This document shows positions 1-6,414 of a stretch of DNA of 8,541 bases, piece by piece (position 1 is the first letter of the stretch; each line of letters starts with the position of its first letter). Position numbers and translations under genes: made by a program. The stretch spans positions 1 to 8,541 of the forward strand of contig CABMDX010000090.1 in NCBI GenBank assembly GCA_902385025.1. Direction: 5' to 3'. The notes beneath the pieces are model-generated. The model saw only the letters and a list, made by a program, of their open reading frames with translations. It did no database searches and was not told where the DNA came from. This DNA is from an uncultured archaeon (GTDB lineage Archaea; Halobacteriota; Methanosarcinia; Methanotrichales; Methanotrichaceae).

Positions 1-60
1 GAATCTCTCAACATGTGGAACTGCCTCCCGGTTAGCATCTACATAACTCCTGAATATTGA

Positions 61-412
61 ACTCAGGAATTTGCAGGTGGGGAATTTTACTTTGCCACTA
101 TTGAGGAATTTGAGATTGCCATTGACAAAGACACCAAGGTCAAAGGAAATAGACCGGACCTGCCATCATATCTTGTTTCTGCCTATGCAGAAGAATTAAA
201 GTCGCTCAGAGAGGATTTTGCAGATTCCGTGATGTATTTTTCGGATGAAGGGAATTATAAAGAGTTTCTTAAAGAGAACTTCCCTAACAGATACAAAATA
301 CTAGATGACTTAATTGGCGATAAAACGCCATTATAATGAACGCACAAAACGGGGTGTTGCTTCTTACGATATGATTTTCCTAGACGAAGCGAATTGGCCA
401 ATTGATGAATAA
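61..412 (+). pseudogene. Startless, probably frameshifted relic of an unrecognised gene
   Basis: A reading frame is open from base 61, right after a TGA at 58-60, to a TAA at 334-336. It reads like protein, rich in Glu, Asp, Lys and aromatic residues (for example AEELKSLREDFADSVMYF and YKEFLKENFPNRYKILDDL). It has no ATG or GTG at its beginning; the first ATG is at 232. Near 314-334 a second frame takes over and gives RTKRGVASYDMIFLDEANW before TAA at 410-412, so one frameshift would join the two into a longer C-terminus. I recognise no family. The IFLDEAN run is only faintly like a Walker B motif and I draw no function from it. Bases 1-60 do not continue the frame convincingly; the minus strand there is also open. 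Most likely a decayed 3' end of a gene; it could also be chance. Confidence 0.35.
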
Positions 413-844
413 AACCCACATCCTGCAGGTAGGCCATTTGGAATTGGGAATTTTTGATTTAACAAATTACCATCCAGTAATCAGTTCTGGACGGATTATG
501 ATAAATATAAATAGTGATAAATACAGAATCACCTAAATACACTCGGACGCTTTAAAAAAAGAATAGAATTATAATTATCTGATAATAGATATATGGTCCG
601 AAAATAAGTGTTTGCCTCTTCATGATTTTGCCGAAAATCGCTATCAGGAAAATTACTGGATTTGGAAGTTGCACCTGCGGGATGTGGGATAAAATGCAAT
701 CCGGTGGAAAATGGATGATGTTCCCCAGATCTATAGATTTGCGCATATAAAATGACGAGGAGCTGTTTTTACGATTGAGTTATTTTGTACGAATCTTTAA
801 AATGCATGTCCAAATCATCCAAAATAGATATGCATTTGACGACA
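413..844. other. AT-rich stretch without a credible gene
   Basis: About 430 AT-rich bases between the upstream relic and the inverted repeat before the Fic gene. Short open frames exist, for example a 42-residue frame at 622-750 (plus) and a startless frame at 567-692 (plus), but none has a start with a ribosome-binding site or a family motif. TATA-like runs occur near 504-514 and 742-752; the latter (CATATAAAATG) could serve the Fic gene. The base composition matches the Fic gene and differs from the gat operon, so this is probably part of the same acquired segment. Confidence 0.4.
800..837. repeat. 8-bp inverted repeat AAATGCAT / ATGCATTT
   Basis: AAATGCAT at 800-807 is mirrored by ATGCATTT at 830-837, with a 22-base spacer. 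It lies just before the stronger inverted repeat at 845-881 and about 60 bases before the Fic start. In AT-rich DNA an 8-bp match can be chance; its position in a promoter region makes a regulatory role possible. Confidence 0.3.
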
Positions 845-881
845 GGAGGACATTTTTGCGATAAGCTCATAAATGTCCTCC
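845..881. promoter_or_regulatory. Perfect 11-bp inverted repeat just upstream of the Fic gene
   Basis: GGAGGACATTT (845-855) and AAATGTCCTCC (871-881) are exact reverse complements separated by 15 bases, ending 16 bases before the Fic ATG. The symmetry could be an operator for a dimeric repressor or a hairpin in the Fic leader that hides a GGAGG (845-849). No T-tract follows, so it does not look like an intrinsic terminator. TATATAA at 887-893 lies between the repeat and the ATG, too close to act as the TATA box for that start. Function is inferred from position only. Confidence 0.5.
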
Positions 882-897
882 CATCATATATAACATT

Positions 898-1941
898 ATG
901 ACAAGAAAACCTTATCGAATTGAAATAGACTACCCCAAAAATAGGAGTCCACAATACAACCTCGTGAAAGAGGTGAGAATAGGCAATAAACATAGAAAAA
1001 TAAAAAAATATATAGGCAGCGGATATACTCCTCCATCCCCTGCAGATGTTCAAAGACTTTGCGAGGAGTTTACATATGAAATAGAGCTCAAAGCAGCTCA
1101 AAAAAAAGCTGAAATGAGCTGTGCTTTATATGAATCAGATTATCTAACCCGCGAACAAATTGGCTTTCTTGAGGAAATTCGCTTTGTGTATGAGGCATTT
1201 AAGGAATTAATGACCACGAACGAACTGGAAGCATACGAAAAAAATTTTGAAATTAAATATATCCAAGGGACTACATACTTAGAGGGAAACACAATTTCAT
1301 TGCCAGAAGCAGCCGATTGGTTTTTGCGTGGCATTCAACCCAAAGATAAAAGCTTAAGGGAATTGAATGAACATCGTAATTTTATTAATGTTGTATCCTA
1401 TAGAAACAAGTATCATAGAAAAGTAACCATGGATTTTATAAAACATTTGCACGCACTTATAATGTATAACATCGATGATGATTCTGCAGGATCATTTAGA
1501 AGGTCCGATGATATATTTATTTCCGGATGTGATTTTCGAGTTTGTCCATCGGAATTAATTGAGCAAGAATTAGATAATTTAATTACAAATTATTATTCGA
1601 GGATAGATGCGGGGCACCATCTATTTGAAGAGGCCGTACTATTTCATCACAAATTTGAGCAGACGCATCCTTTTACAAATGGAAATGGACGTGTGGGAAG
1701 AGAAGTTTTTAATTATATGCTGATGAGAGGAAAATATCCACGACTGCTATTCTTAGGAGATGGCAGAGATATTTATCTTAAGGCGCTCAGATTTGGTGAT
1801 AATGATAATTATGCAGAGATGGTATCAATCTTTGCGAAGATAATTCAAGAACAACGATTTGAAGTTCTTAAAGAGAATTTAAAGAAAGTGGCCGCTCCGA
1901 TAAAGAAAATCGGACAGCTTAGACTCACTGATTACATATAA
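898..1941 (+). CDS. Fic-domain protein, class II (self-inhibited) type
   Basis: Predicted Fic enzyme of 347 residues; the family transfers AMP, or occasionally another nucleotide moiety, to hydroxyl side chains of target proteins, in the cytoplasm. The Fic motif is at residues 257-268 (HPFTNGNGRVGR), with catalytic His257 and the phosphate-binding GNGR loop. The fifth motif position, usually Asp or Glu that holds the metal ion, is Asn261, as also seen in some Doc-like relatives; activity may be altered. TTYLEG at 125-130 fits the (S/T)xxxE(G/N) inhibitory motif, placed before the Fic core as in class II, so Glu129 should clamp the ATP site without a separate antitoxin. GSFRRSDDIFISG supplies the target-docking flap. 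Residues 1-72 form a basic N-terminal region (KHRKIKKYIG) common in archaeal Fic proteins. The ATG is the only good start; a TAA lies in frame at 862. No Shine-Dalgarno is near it. The gene is AT-rich relative to the gat operon and probably acquired. Confidence 0.92.
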   Translation: MTRKPYRIEIDYPKNRSPQYNLVKEVRIGNKHRKIKKYIGSGYTPPSPADVQRLCEEFTYEIELKAAQKKAEMSCALYESDYLTREQIGFLEEIRFVYEAFKELMTTNELEAYEKNFEIKYIQGTTYLEGNTISLPEAADWFLRGIQPKDKSLRELNEHRNFINVVSYRNKYHRKVTMDFIKHLHALIMYNIDDDSAGSFRRSDDIFISGCDFRVCPSELIEQELDNLITNYYSRIDAGHHLFEEAVLFHHKFEQTHPFTNGNGRVGREVFNYMLMRGKYPRLLFLGDGRDIYLKALRFGDNDNYAEMVSIFAKIIQEQRFEVLKENLKKVAAPIKKIGQLRLTDYI

Positions 1942-2181
1942 TTAGGATTTTTTATCACAGGAGATAACAGGACTCCTATCAACCTCTGATTCTGGTCCTT
2001 GATTTATAATATAAAGCTCATTGATCTTTGGCAGGTCTTTAGGGATACTCATAATCATATTAGTATCAACGAGCAGGACCTATACACGCCCTACCACGGC
2101 CACATGCATCATCCCCTCTAGATCAAACAGACCCCCATCATAATTTTTCATAACAATTTTTATTTCCAGAATTCTCCTCAA
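1942..2181 (-). CDS. Probable small hypothetical protein, interrupted by an in-frame TAG
   Basis: On the minus strand a frame from TTG (2181) or ATG (2151) reads RRILEIKIVMKNYDGGLFDL, continues to GMMHVAVVGRV, meets TAG at 2082-2080, and resumes in the same frame with VLLVDTNMIMSIPKDLPKI up to TAA at 1944-1942. The hydrophobic strand pattern and composition on both sides of the TAG look like one protein of about 69-79 residues. I recognise no family; VDTN is reminiscent of PIN-domain N-termini, but the rest of that fold is absent. GAGGAGG at 2195-2201 could be a ribosome-binding site for the TTG, and a TATA box (GGATATAAA, around 2216-2224) lies upstream. It sits back to back with gatC and tail to tail with the Fic gene. 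It may be a real gene with a recoded TAG, a pseudogene, or chance. Confidence 0.4.
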
Positions 2182-2209
2182 TCCCCCACATATGCCTCCT
2201 CTGGCCCTA

Positions 2210-2236
2210 AAGAGCCTTTATATCCAATAAGCTCTT
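2210..2236. promoter_or_regulatory. TATA box framed by a 6-bp inverted repeat, likely gatCAB promoter and possibly divergent
   Basis: TTTATATCC at 2217-2225 resembles the archaeal TATA element. AAGAGC (2210-2215) and GCTCTT (2231-2236) are exact reverse complements on either side. Read rightwards, transcription would start near 2245-2250, giving gatC a leader of about 95 bases; read leftwards, GGATATAAA could serve the small minus-strand gene at 2181. A second weaker AT-rich box (CTTAATACT, about 2288-2296) could give gatC a shorter leader. The role of the repeat is inferred. Confidence 0.4.
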
Positions 2237-2343
2237 GGGGCATGCATAATTGCCGAAAAATCGCCCTAAAACCGGGCCATATTGTGCTTAATACTACTAT
2301 GAAGTCCAAAGCGTGACTTGCGAGACAGAAGGCGTGGGATGAA

Positions 2344-2625
2344 ATGATCACAAGGGATGATGTGGAGCACATCAGCTGGCTTGCCAGCATCAAGATCGAG
2401 GATGAGGAGAAGGATGAGTTCGTGGAGCAGTTCAACTCCATTCTGGATTACTTCCACCAACTGGACGAGGTGGATACCGAGAACGTTGAGCCCACCTATC
2501 GCGTGGTGGACCTGGCCAATATCTTCCGGGAGGATGTGGCCCGTGAGTCCCTCACCCAGGAGGAAGCGCTGCAGAATGCTCCGCGCCGGGAGAATGGCTA
2601 CTTCAAGAGCCCGAGGATCGTGTAA
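2344..2625 (+). CDS. gatC: Asp-tRNA(Asn)/Glu-tRNA(Gln) amidotransferase subunit C
   Basis: GatC, 93 residues, the usual length for this small subunit. It wraps between GatA and GatB and stabilises the GatCAB complex, which amidates Asp-tRNA(Asn), or Glu-tRNA(Gln) in bacteria, using glutamine and ATP. The family pattern is clear: N-terminal VEHISWLASIKI, the acidic helix with FNSILDYFHQLDEVDTENVEP, and the C-terminal NAPRRENGYFKSPRIV. First gene of the gatC-gatA-gatB operon; its TAA is 3 bases before gatA. The ATG has no in-frame upstream alternative before a TGA at 2314. Its ribosome-binding site is weak. Since archaea normally use GatDE for Gln-tRNA, this complex probably serves Asn-tRNA. 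Confidence 0.95.
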   Translation: MITRDDVEHISWLASIKIEDEEKDEFVEQFNSILDYFHQLDEVDTENVEPTYRVVDLANIFREDVARESLTQEEALQNAPRRENGYFKSPRIV

Positions 2626-2628
2626 TTT

Positions 2629-4047
2629 ATGCTTTCCAAATTGAGGGCAGAGCTTCAAGGCGGATCGTCTGAGGAGTACCTTTGCAAGCTGTATGAGAAG
2701 ATCGAGAAAAGCTCCCTCAACGGTTTCACTACACTTGCCAGGGATAGCGCATTGGAGGCGGCGAGGAATTTTGACAAGAGTCCCGGCCAGGGCCTTCTGG
2801 CAGGCGTCCCGATCGCAATCAAGGAGTGCATTTCCACCAGGGGAATTGAGACCAACTGCAGCTCCCGAATACTGCGGGGCTACATCCCGCCATATGACGC
2901 GCACGTCATCGAGCGGCTCAAGGCCGAGGGTGCCATCGTCATGGGCAAGACCAACATGGACGAGTTCGCCATGGGCAGCTCCACAGAGACGAGCTGCTTT
3001 GGCCCGACCAGGAACCCCTGGGACATAAACTGCGTTCCCGGAGGCTCCAGCGGCGGCAGCGCGGCAGTCGTGGCAGGCGGCGAGGCCCCCTGCGCCCTTG
3101 GCTCGGACACCGGCGGATCGGTGCGCTGCCCGGCATCCTTTTGCGGCATCGTGGGCCTGAAGCCCACCTATGGCCTGGTCTCAAGATATGGCCTCGTCGC
3201 TTATGCTAATTCTCTGGAGCAGATCGGGCCGCTCACGCATACCGTCGAGGACACGGCCCTGCTCATGGACATCATCGCCGGGCACGACGCCCGCGACACC
3301 ACATCTGCCAACAGAGAGTCCAGGAGCTATCTTATCGGGCTGCACGATGGCGTGCAGGGCCTGAAGATCGGCATTCCCAAAGAGTACTTCGGCGAGGGCG
3401 TGAACAAGGATGTGGAGAAGGCTGTCTGGGACGGCGTGCATACCCTCGAAAGGCTGGGCGCCACCTGGCAGGAGGTCAGCCTGCCACATACCAAATACGC
3501 CCTGGCCGCCTACTACGTCATAGCCATGAGCGAGGCCTCCTCAAATCTGGCCCGATTCGACGGCCTGCGCTATGGCCTGCGCGATAGCGAGGACAAAGAC
3601 TGGCATACCACTTTCTCCGCCATCCGCTCCAAGGGCTTCGGGCCCGAGGTCAAAAGGCGCATACTGCTTGGAACCTATGCACTCTCCGCAGGCTACTATG
3701 GCCGCTACTATCTCAAAGCCCTGAAGGTCAGGACGCTCATCAAGGACGACTTCCTGAAGGCCTTCAAGGATGTGGACATCATTGCCGGCCCCACCATGCC
3801 CATTCCCGCCTTCAGGATCGGCGAGCGCATCAACGACCCGCTCTCGCTCTATCTGGCGGATGTCTTCACAGTGCCCATCAACTTGGCGGGCGTTCCGGCT
3901 GTGTCCGTGCCCTGCGGCTTTGCCGGGCGGCTGCCTGTGGGCCTGCAGCTCATAGGACCGCACTTTGGCGAGGCCAGGGTGCTGCAAGCCGCCCAGGCAT
4001 TCGAGGCGGCCACTCCCTTCCATGAAAAGACGCCGGAGGTGATCTAG
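2629..4047 (+). CDS. gatA: Asp-tRNA(Asn)/Glu-tRNA(Gln) amidotransferase subunit A
   Basis: GatA, 472 residues, full length for the family. This amidase-signature subunit hydrolyses glutamine and sends ammonia through a tunnel to GatB. The Ser-cisSer-Lys triad is intact: Lys65 (GVPIAIKE), Ser140 ([10 protein letters not shown]) and Ser164 (GSDTGGSVR); the spacings match the known bacterial enzyme. Other family blocks include [15 protein letters not shown] (106-120), [14 protein letters not shown], and the C-terminal stretch [12 protein letters not shown] with [14 protein letters not shown]. The gene starts 3 bases after gatC, so translation is probably coupled; GAGG at 2613-2616 is a weak ribosome-binding site. 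It ends in TAG one base before the gatB ATG. If that TAG were decoded, only two further sense codons precede a TGA at 4054, so the protein would hardly change. No frameshift or missing residue was seen. Confidence 0.97.
   Translation: MLSKLRAELQGGSSEEYLCKLYEKIEKSSLNGFTTLARDSALEAARNFDKSPGQGLLAGVPIAIKECISTRGIETNCSSRILRGYIPPYDAHVIERLKAEGAIVMGKTNMDEFAMGSSTETSCFGPTRNPWDINCVPGGSSGGSAAVVAGGEAPCALGSDTGGSVRCPASFCGIVGLKPTYGLVSRYGLVAYANSLEQIGPLTHTVEDTALLMDIIAGHDARDTTSANRESRSYLIGLHDGVQGLKIGIPKEYFGEGVNKDVEKAVWDGVHTLERLGATWQEVSLPHTKYALAAYYVIAMSEASSNLARFDGLRYGLRDSEDKDWHTTFSAIRSKGFGPEVKRRILLGTYALSAGYYGRYYLKALKVRTLIKDDFLKAFKDVDIIAGPTMPIPAFRIGERINDPLSLYLADVFTVPINLAGVPAVSVPCGFAGRLPVGLQLIGPHFGEARVLQAAQAFEAATPFHEKTPEVI
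4035..4042 (+). promoter_or_regulatory. Strong Shine-Dalgarno of gatB inside the end of gatA
   Basis: GGAGGTGA matches the archaeal anti-Shine-Dalgarno very well and lies 6 bases before the gatB ATG at 4049, overlapping the last gatA codons. It fixes the gatB start. Confidence 0.85.
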
Positions 4048-4048
4048 A

Positions 4049-5464
4049 ATGGATGACGTCATAATCGGCCTGGAAATACATGTTCAGCTCAACCGCCTGC
4101 AGTCCAAGATGTTTTGCGGCTGCTCCACTGCGTACCATGACTCTCCGCCCAACACCCATACCTGCCCCATCTGCCTGGGCCTGCCTGGCAGCCTGCCGGT
4201 TCTGAATAAAAAGGCGGTGGAATACGGCATCAAGGTCGGGCTGGCCCTGAACTGCAAGATAGAGGAGGAGACGCTCTTCTACCGCAAGAACTACTACTAT
4301 CCCGATCTTCCCAAAGGCTTCCAGATCAGCCAGTACGACTATCCTCTGGCCACAAATGGCCACATCATGATCCTGGGCGATGACGGGGCTGAGAGAAATA
4401 TTCGCATCAACCGGGCGCACATGGAAGAGGACCCCGGGAGGCTGGTGCATGCCGGAACCATAGACAAGGCCAAGTACACCATGGTGGACTACAACCGCTG
4501 CGGCATGCCTCTGCTGGAGGTTGTGACCGAACCCGATTTGCATTCCCCGCGGGAGGCGCGCGCCTTCCTGGATAAGCTGAAGAGCATTATCGAGTACCTC
4601 GAGGTCTTCGACGGCTCCCTGTAGGGCTCCATGCGTGTGGATGCCAACATCTCCCTGAAGGGCGGCTACCGGGCAGAGGTAAAAAACATATCCGGCTTCA
4701 AGGGTGTGGAAAAGGCTCTCTCCTATGAGATCACCCGCCAGAAAAATTTGCAGCGGCGCAGCATCAAAGTTGTGCAGGAGACTAGGCACTTCGACGAGAT
4801 CAGGAATATCACCGTCTCCATCAGAAGCAAGGTGGGAGCCCATGACTACCGCTACTTCCCTGAATGCGATCTGGTGACGCTGCGCATTGCCTCCTGGGTT
4901 CCAGCCATCCGGGCGGCATTGCCAGAGCTTCCAGATGCCAAGCGGGAACGGTTCGTCCGGCAATATGCTCTGTCGGATGACCATGCCAAGTCCCTTACCT
5001 CGGAGATCAAGATTGCTAACTTCTATGAGGCTGTGGCGGCAGCGGCCGCGCCCAAGCTTGCTGCAGTCTGGATCGCCGACGTTCTGAAGGGCGAGCTGAA
5101 CTACAGAAACCTGGGCATCGATGCCTTCCGGGAAGAGCATATGGTGGAGATCGTGAAGATGCTCGATTCTCGCGAGATCACCGAGGACGGAGCGGTGCAG
5201 ATTATACGCGACCTGCTGGACAAGAATGGCGAGTCACCCGGAGGGATTGTCAAATCCAAGGGCCTGGGCAAGGCCGGCGATGATGCGGTGAAAATAGCAG
5301 TGCAGGAGGCTGTGGCAGAGAATGCTGCGGCTGTGGCTGACTACAAGGCTGGCAGCGAGAGAGCCCTCAACTTCATCGTAGGCGTTGTCATGAAGAAGAC
5401 CCGTGGCAAAGCCGATCCGGGCGAGGTTCATAAACTGGTCAAAGTTGAGGTGGAGAAGGTCTGA
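4049..5464 (+). CDS. gatB: Asp-tRNA(Asn)/Glu-tRNA(Gln) amidotransferase subunit B, interrupted by an in-frame TAG
   Basis: GatB binds the misacylated tRNA, phosphorylates the Asp or Glu side chain with ATP and transfers the ammonia delivered by GatA. With the TAG at 4622-4624 read as one residue the product is 471 residues, normal for GatB. Before it: GLEIHVQL (7-14), a zinc site Cys23, Cys25, Cys39, Cys42 (CGC...CPIC), [30 protein letters not shown] and [17 protein letters not shown]. After it: [10 protein letters not shown] (193-202), [22 protein letters not shown] (244-250), DYRYFPE (266-272), [12 protein letters not shown] and a C-terminal YqeY-like tail ending in the usual [14 protein letters not shown]. 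The break falls in the segment that reads (M/L)(E)EGS(L/M)R in relatives, so one GAG-to-TAG change would explain it. No other stop or frameshift is present, and the reading frame is kept. Terminated at the TAG, the 191-residue product would lack the tRNA-binding helical and tail domains. Possible causes are recoding, a split gene, a fresh nonsense mutation or a sequence error. Confidence 0.93.
4622..4624 (+). other. In-frame TAG within gatB
   Basis: Codon 192 of gatB is TAG, between DGSL and GSMRVDAN. It is flanked by a direct repeat GGCTCC (4613-4618 and 4625-4630). Relatives have one or two Glu residues here, compatible with GAG to TAG. Whether it is read as pyrrolysine, suppressed by another tRNA, or is a lesion cannot be told from this window. 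Confidence 0.8.
4631..5464 (+). CDS. gatB: GatB C-terminal part as a stand-alone frame
   Basis: If TAG terminates, the rest of GatB remains open for 277 residues from the ATG at 4631, the Met of GSMRVDAN. It carries the second half of the cradle domain, the helical domain and the YqeY-like tail that grips the tRNA elbow. No good Shine-Dalgarno precedes this ATG, which is an ordinary internal Met of the family, so independent initiation is weakly supported. A two-piece GatB made by re-initiation seven bases after the TAG is possible but not known to me in this family. Confidence 0.5.
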   Translation: MRVDANISLKGGYRAEVKNISGFKGVEKALSYEITRQKNLQRRSIKVVQETRHFDEIRNITVSIRSKVGAHDYRYFPECDLVTLRIASWVPAIRAALPELPDAKRERFVRQYALSDDHAKSLTSEIKIANFYEAVAAAAAPKLAAVWIADVLKGELNYRNLGIDAFREEHMVEIVKMLDSREITEDGAVQIIRDLLDKNGESPGGIVKSKGLGKAGDDAVKIAVQEAVAENAAAVADYKAGSERALNFIVGVVMKKTRGKADPGEVHKLVKVEVEKV

Positions 5465-5497
5465 AACGCAATTATCCCGGCAAATGAAAGGGATTGC

Positions 5498-5550
5498 GGC
5501 CCGTTTCAAAGGGCCACAAAGCATTCCCTTTGCATGCTTTGTCTATTTTT
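5498..5550 (+). terminator. Terminator of the gatCAB operon
   Basis: ACAAAGCAT (5516-5524) and ATGCTTTGT (5534-5542) form a perfect 9-bp stem with a 9-base loop, followed by TATTTTT (5544-5550). A smaller GGCCC/GGGCC hairpin (5498-5502 with 5511-5515) sits just before it. The T-tract is on the plus-strand side, so it ends gatB transcription; it lies between convergent genes. Confidence 0.7.
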
Positions 5551-5564
5551 CAGTCAATTTCGCT

Positions 5565-6131
5565 TCAAGGCATCTTCGAGATCTTCAGGGATTTCAAGAG
5601 GCTCCTGGCAATGGCGTCATCCCACTCAGAGATCCAGGGACCGACCACTCTGACCTGAGTCTTGCCCACCCAGACCGGGCCGCATTCGCATTTCGTGCCG
5701 TCCAGCCAGTAGATATACTCGAAGGAGCTCTCGTCCTTCAGGGGTTTGAGCTGCTCATCGTATAGCGGCAGTCCAAATCCGATTACGGCGCCTTTTCCAT
5801 CAATGGTGCCGATCTCCACACTGGCCTTCGGATTATTTTCGGATCTGGCCTGCAGCGTATCTTTCAGACATGCGAGTGTGGCATCCTCCGGATCTTTGGA
5901 TTCGCTGATATAGATGCCAAGAGTGCTCTTGCCGCCAAAGTCAATCATCACTGTGTAGCTTGTGCTCATATTGGTCTCTGCCGGGCCGAGAGCCTCAATG
6001 GTGTGATTTTCGGTGGTGTTGAGATCAAAAGATACCTCATATGGTCCTGCTGCAGTCTTCTCGATGGCTGCGGATGCTACTGATACCGCAGACAGAATCA
6101 AGATCATTCCCAAAATAGCGTACAACTTCAT
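5565..6131 (-). CDS. Secreted protein of unknown function with N-glycosylation sequons
   Basis: A 188-residue protein that I cannot assign to a family. Residues 1-21 are a classical signal peptide: Lys2, a hydrophobic core LYAILGMILILSAVSVASA, and an ASA cleavage motif, so about 166 residues should be exported to the outer face. There is no second membrane segment, cell-wall anchor or lipobox. The mature N-terminus has three sequons (N38TT, N42HT, N54MS), fitting archaeal N-glycosylation. Cysteines are few: Cys88 and the CEC pair at 148-150. The rest alternates short beta-like strands with charged turns, for example VMIDFGGKSTLGIYISE, and ends with a helix (WDDAIARSLLKSLKI). Start choice is supported by GAGGA 6 bases upstream. 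It is convergent with gatB and divergent from paaK and is probably transcribed alone. Lineage-specific, I suspect; confident that it is a gene, not of its role. Confidence 0.8.
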   Translation of the reverse strand: MKLYAILGMILILSAVSVASAAIEKTAAGPYEVSFDLNTTENHTIEALGPAETNMSTSYTVMIDFGGKSTLGIYISESKDPEDATLACLKDTLQARSENNPKASVEIGTIDGKGAVIGFGLPLYDEQLKPLKDESSFEYIYWLDGTKCECGPVWVGKTQVRVVGPWISEWDDAIARSLLKSLKISKMP

Positions 6132-6137
6132 GATTGT

Positions 6138-6173
6138 TCCTCATGTTATTATTGAGATGCCTGCTTATAATTC
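6138..6173 (-). promoter_or_regulatory. Promoter and ribosome-binding site of the secreted-protein gene
   Basis: On the minus strand GAATTATAAGC (6173-6163) is a TATA-like box; transcription would start about 25 bases on, near 6142. GAGGA (6142-6138) lies 6 bases before the ATG at 6131. The leader would be only about 10 bases. Confidence 0.45.
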
Positions 6174-6331
6174 TTTTGTTTGTTGTTAGCGGCAAAATAT
6201 GCATTTCCGACTAACAAGAATGCATTTAATGATGCTAAGAGGGGCACATCTGCAGAAAGTATATGAAATAGATCCATTTATCCCTGATCTTATCATTGGT
6301 TTGCGACTTTGGCACTATTTTACAATAGTAG

Positions 6332-6339
6332 TTATAAAT
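6332..6339 (+). promoter_or_regulatory. Probable TATA box of the paaK-ACT operon
   Basis: TTATAAAT followed by a T-run lies about 80 bases before the paaK ATG; the start of transcription would fall near 6360, giving a leader of about 55 bases. GGTTGATC just before the ATG is only a weak Shine-Dalgarno. The 280 bases between the divergent genes hold no other convincing feature. Confidence 0.45.
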
Positions 6340-6414
6340 TTTTACAAAGAAAATGAGCTGGCAATCGATTGCTTTTTATCCCTCTGCGTATTCATTGCCT
6401 CTGGTTGATCATCA

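Noticed and set aside
552..746. 64-codon minus-strand frame in the AT-rich stretch
   Set aside because: Ends in a run of Ile and Phe from low-complexity AT DNA; no start signal and no recognisable pattern.
1942..2079. PIN-domain toxin fragment, from the VDTN motif
   Set aside because: Only the first acidic residue context fits; the later conserved Asp and Glu positions of a PIN domain are not visible, and the flanking sequence reads as another small protein.
2629..4047. RCPA instead of RQPA after the GatA nucleophile as an active-site anomaly
   Set aside because: To my knowledge Cys at this position occurs in archaeal GatA, and the Lys65-Ser140-Ser164 triad is complete.
4861..4920. Possible one-codon gap in GatB after DYRYFPE relative to bacterial GatB
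   Set aside because: Frame is kept and archaeal GatB proteins appear to be shorter here; not evidence of decay.
3950..5140. Long minus-strand open frame (396 codons) opposite gatA and gatB
   Set aside because: It lies antisense to well-conserved gat genes; the composition is a mirror of GC-rich codons and no family motif appears.
5403..5765. 120-codon plus-strand frame across the gatB end
   Set aside because: Overlaps gatB in another frame, crosses the terminator and runs antisense to the secreted-protein gene.
6199..6408. 69-codon plus-strand frame upstream of paaK
   Set aside because: No ribosome-binding site, unlikely composition, and it covers the probable paaK promoter.
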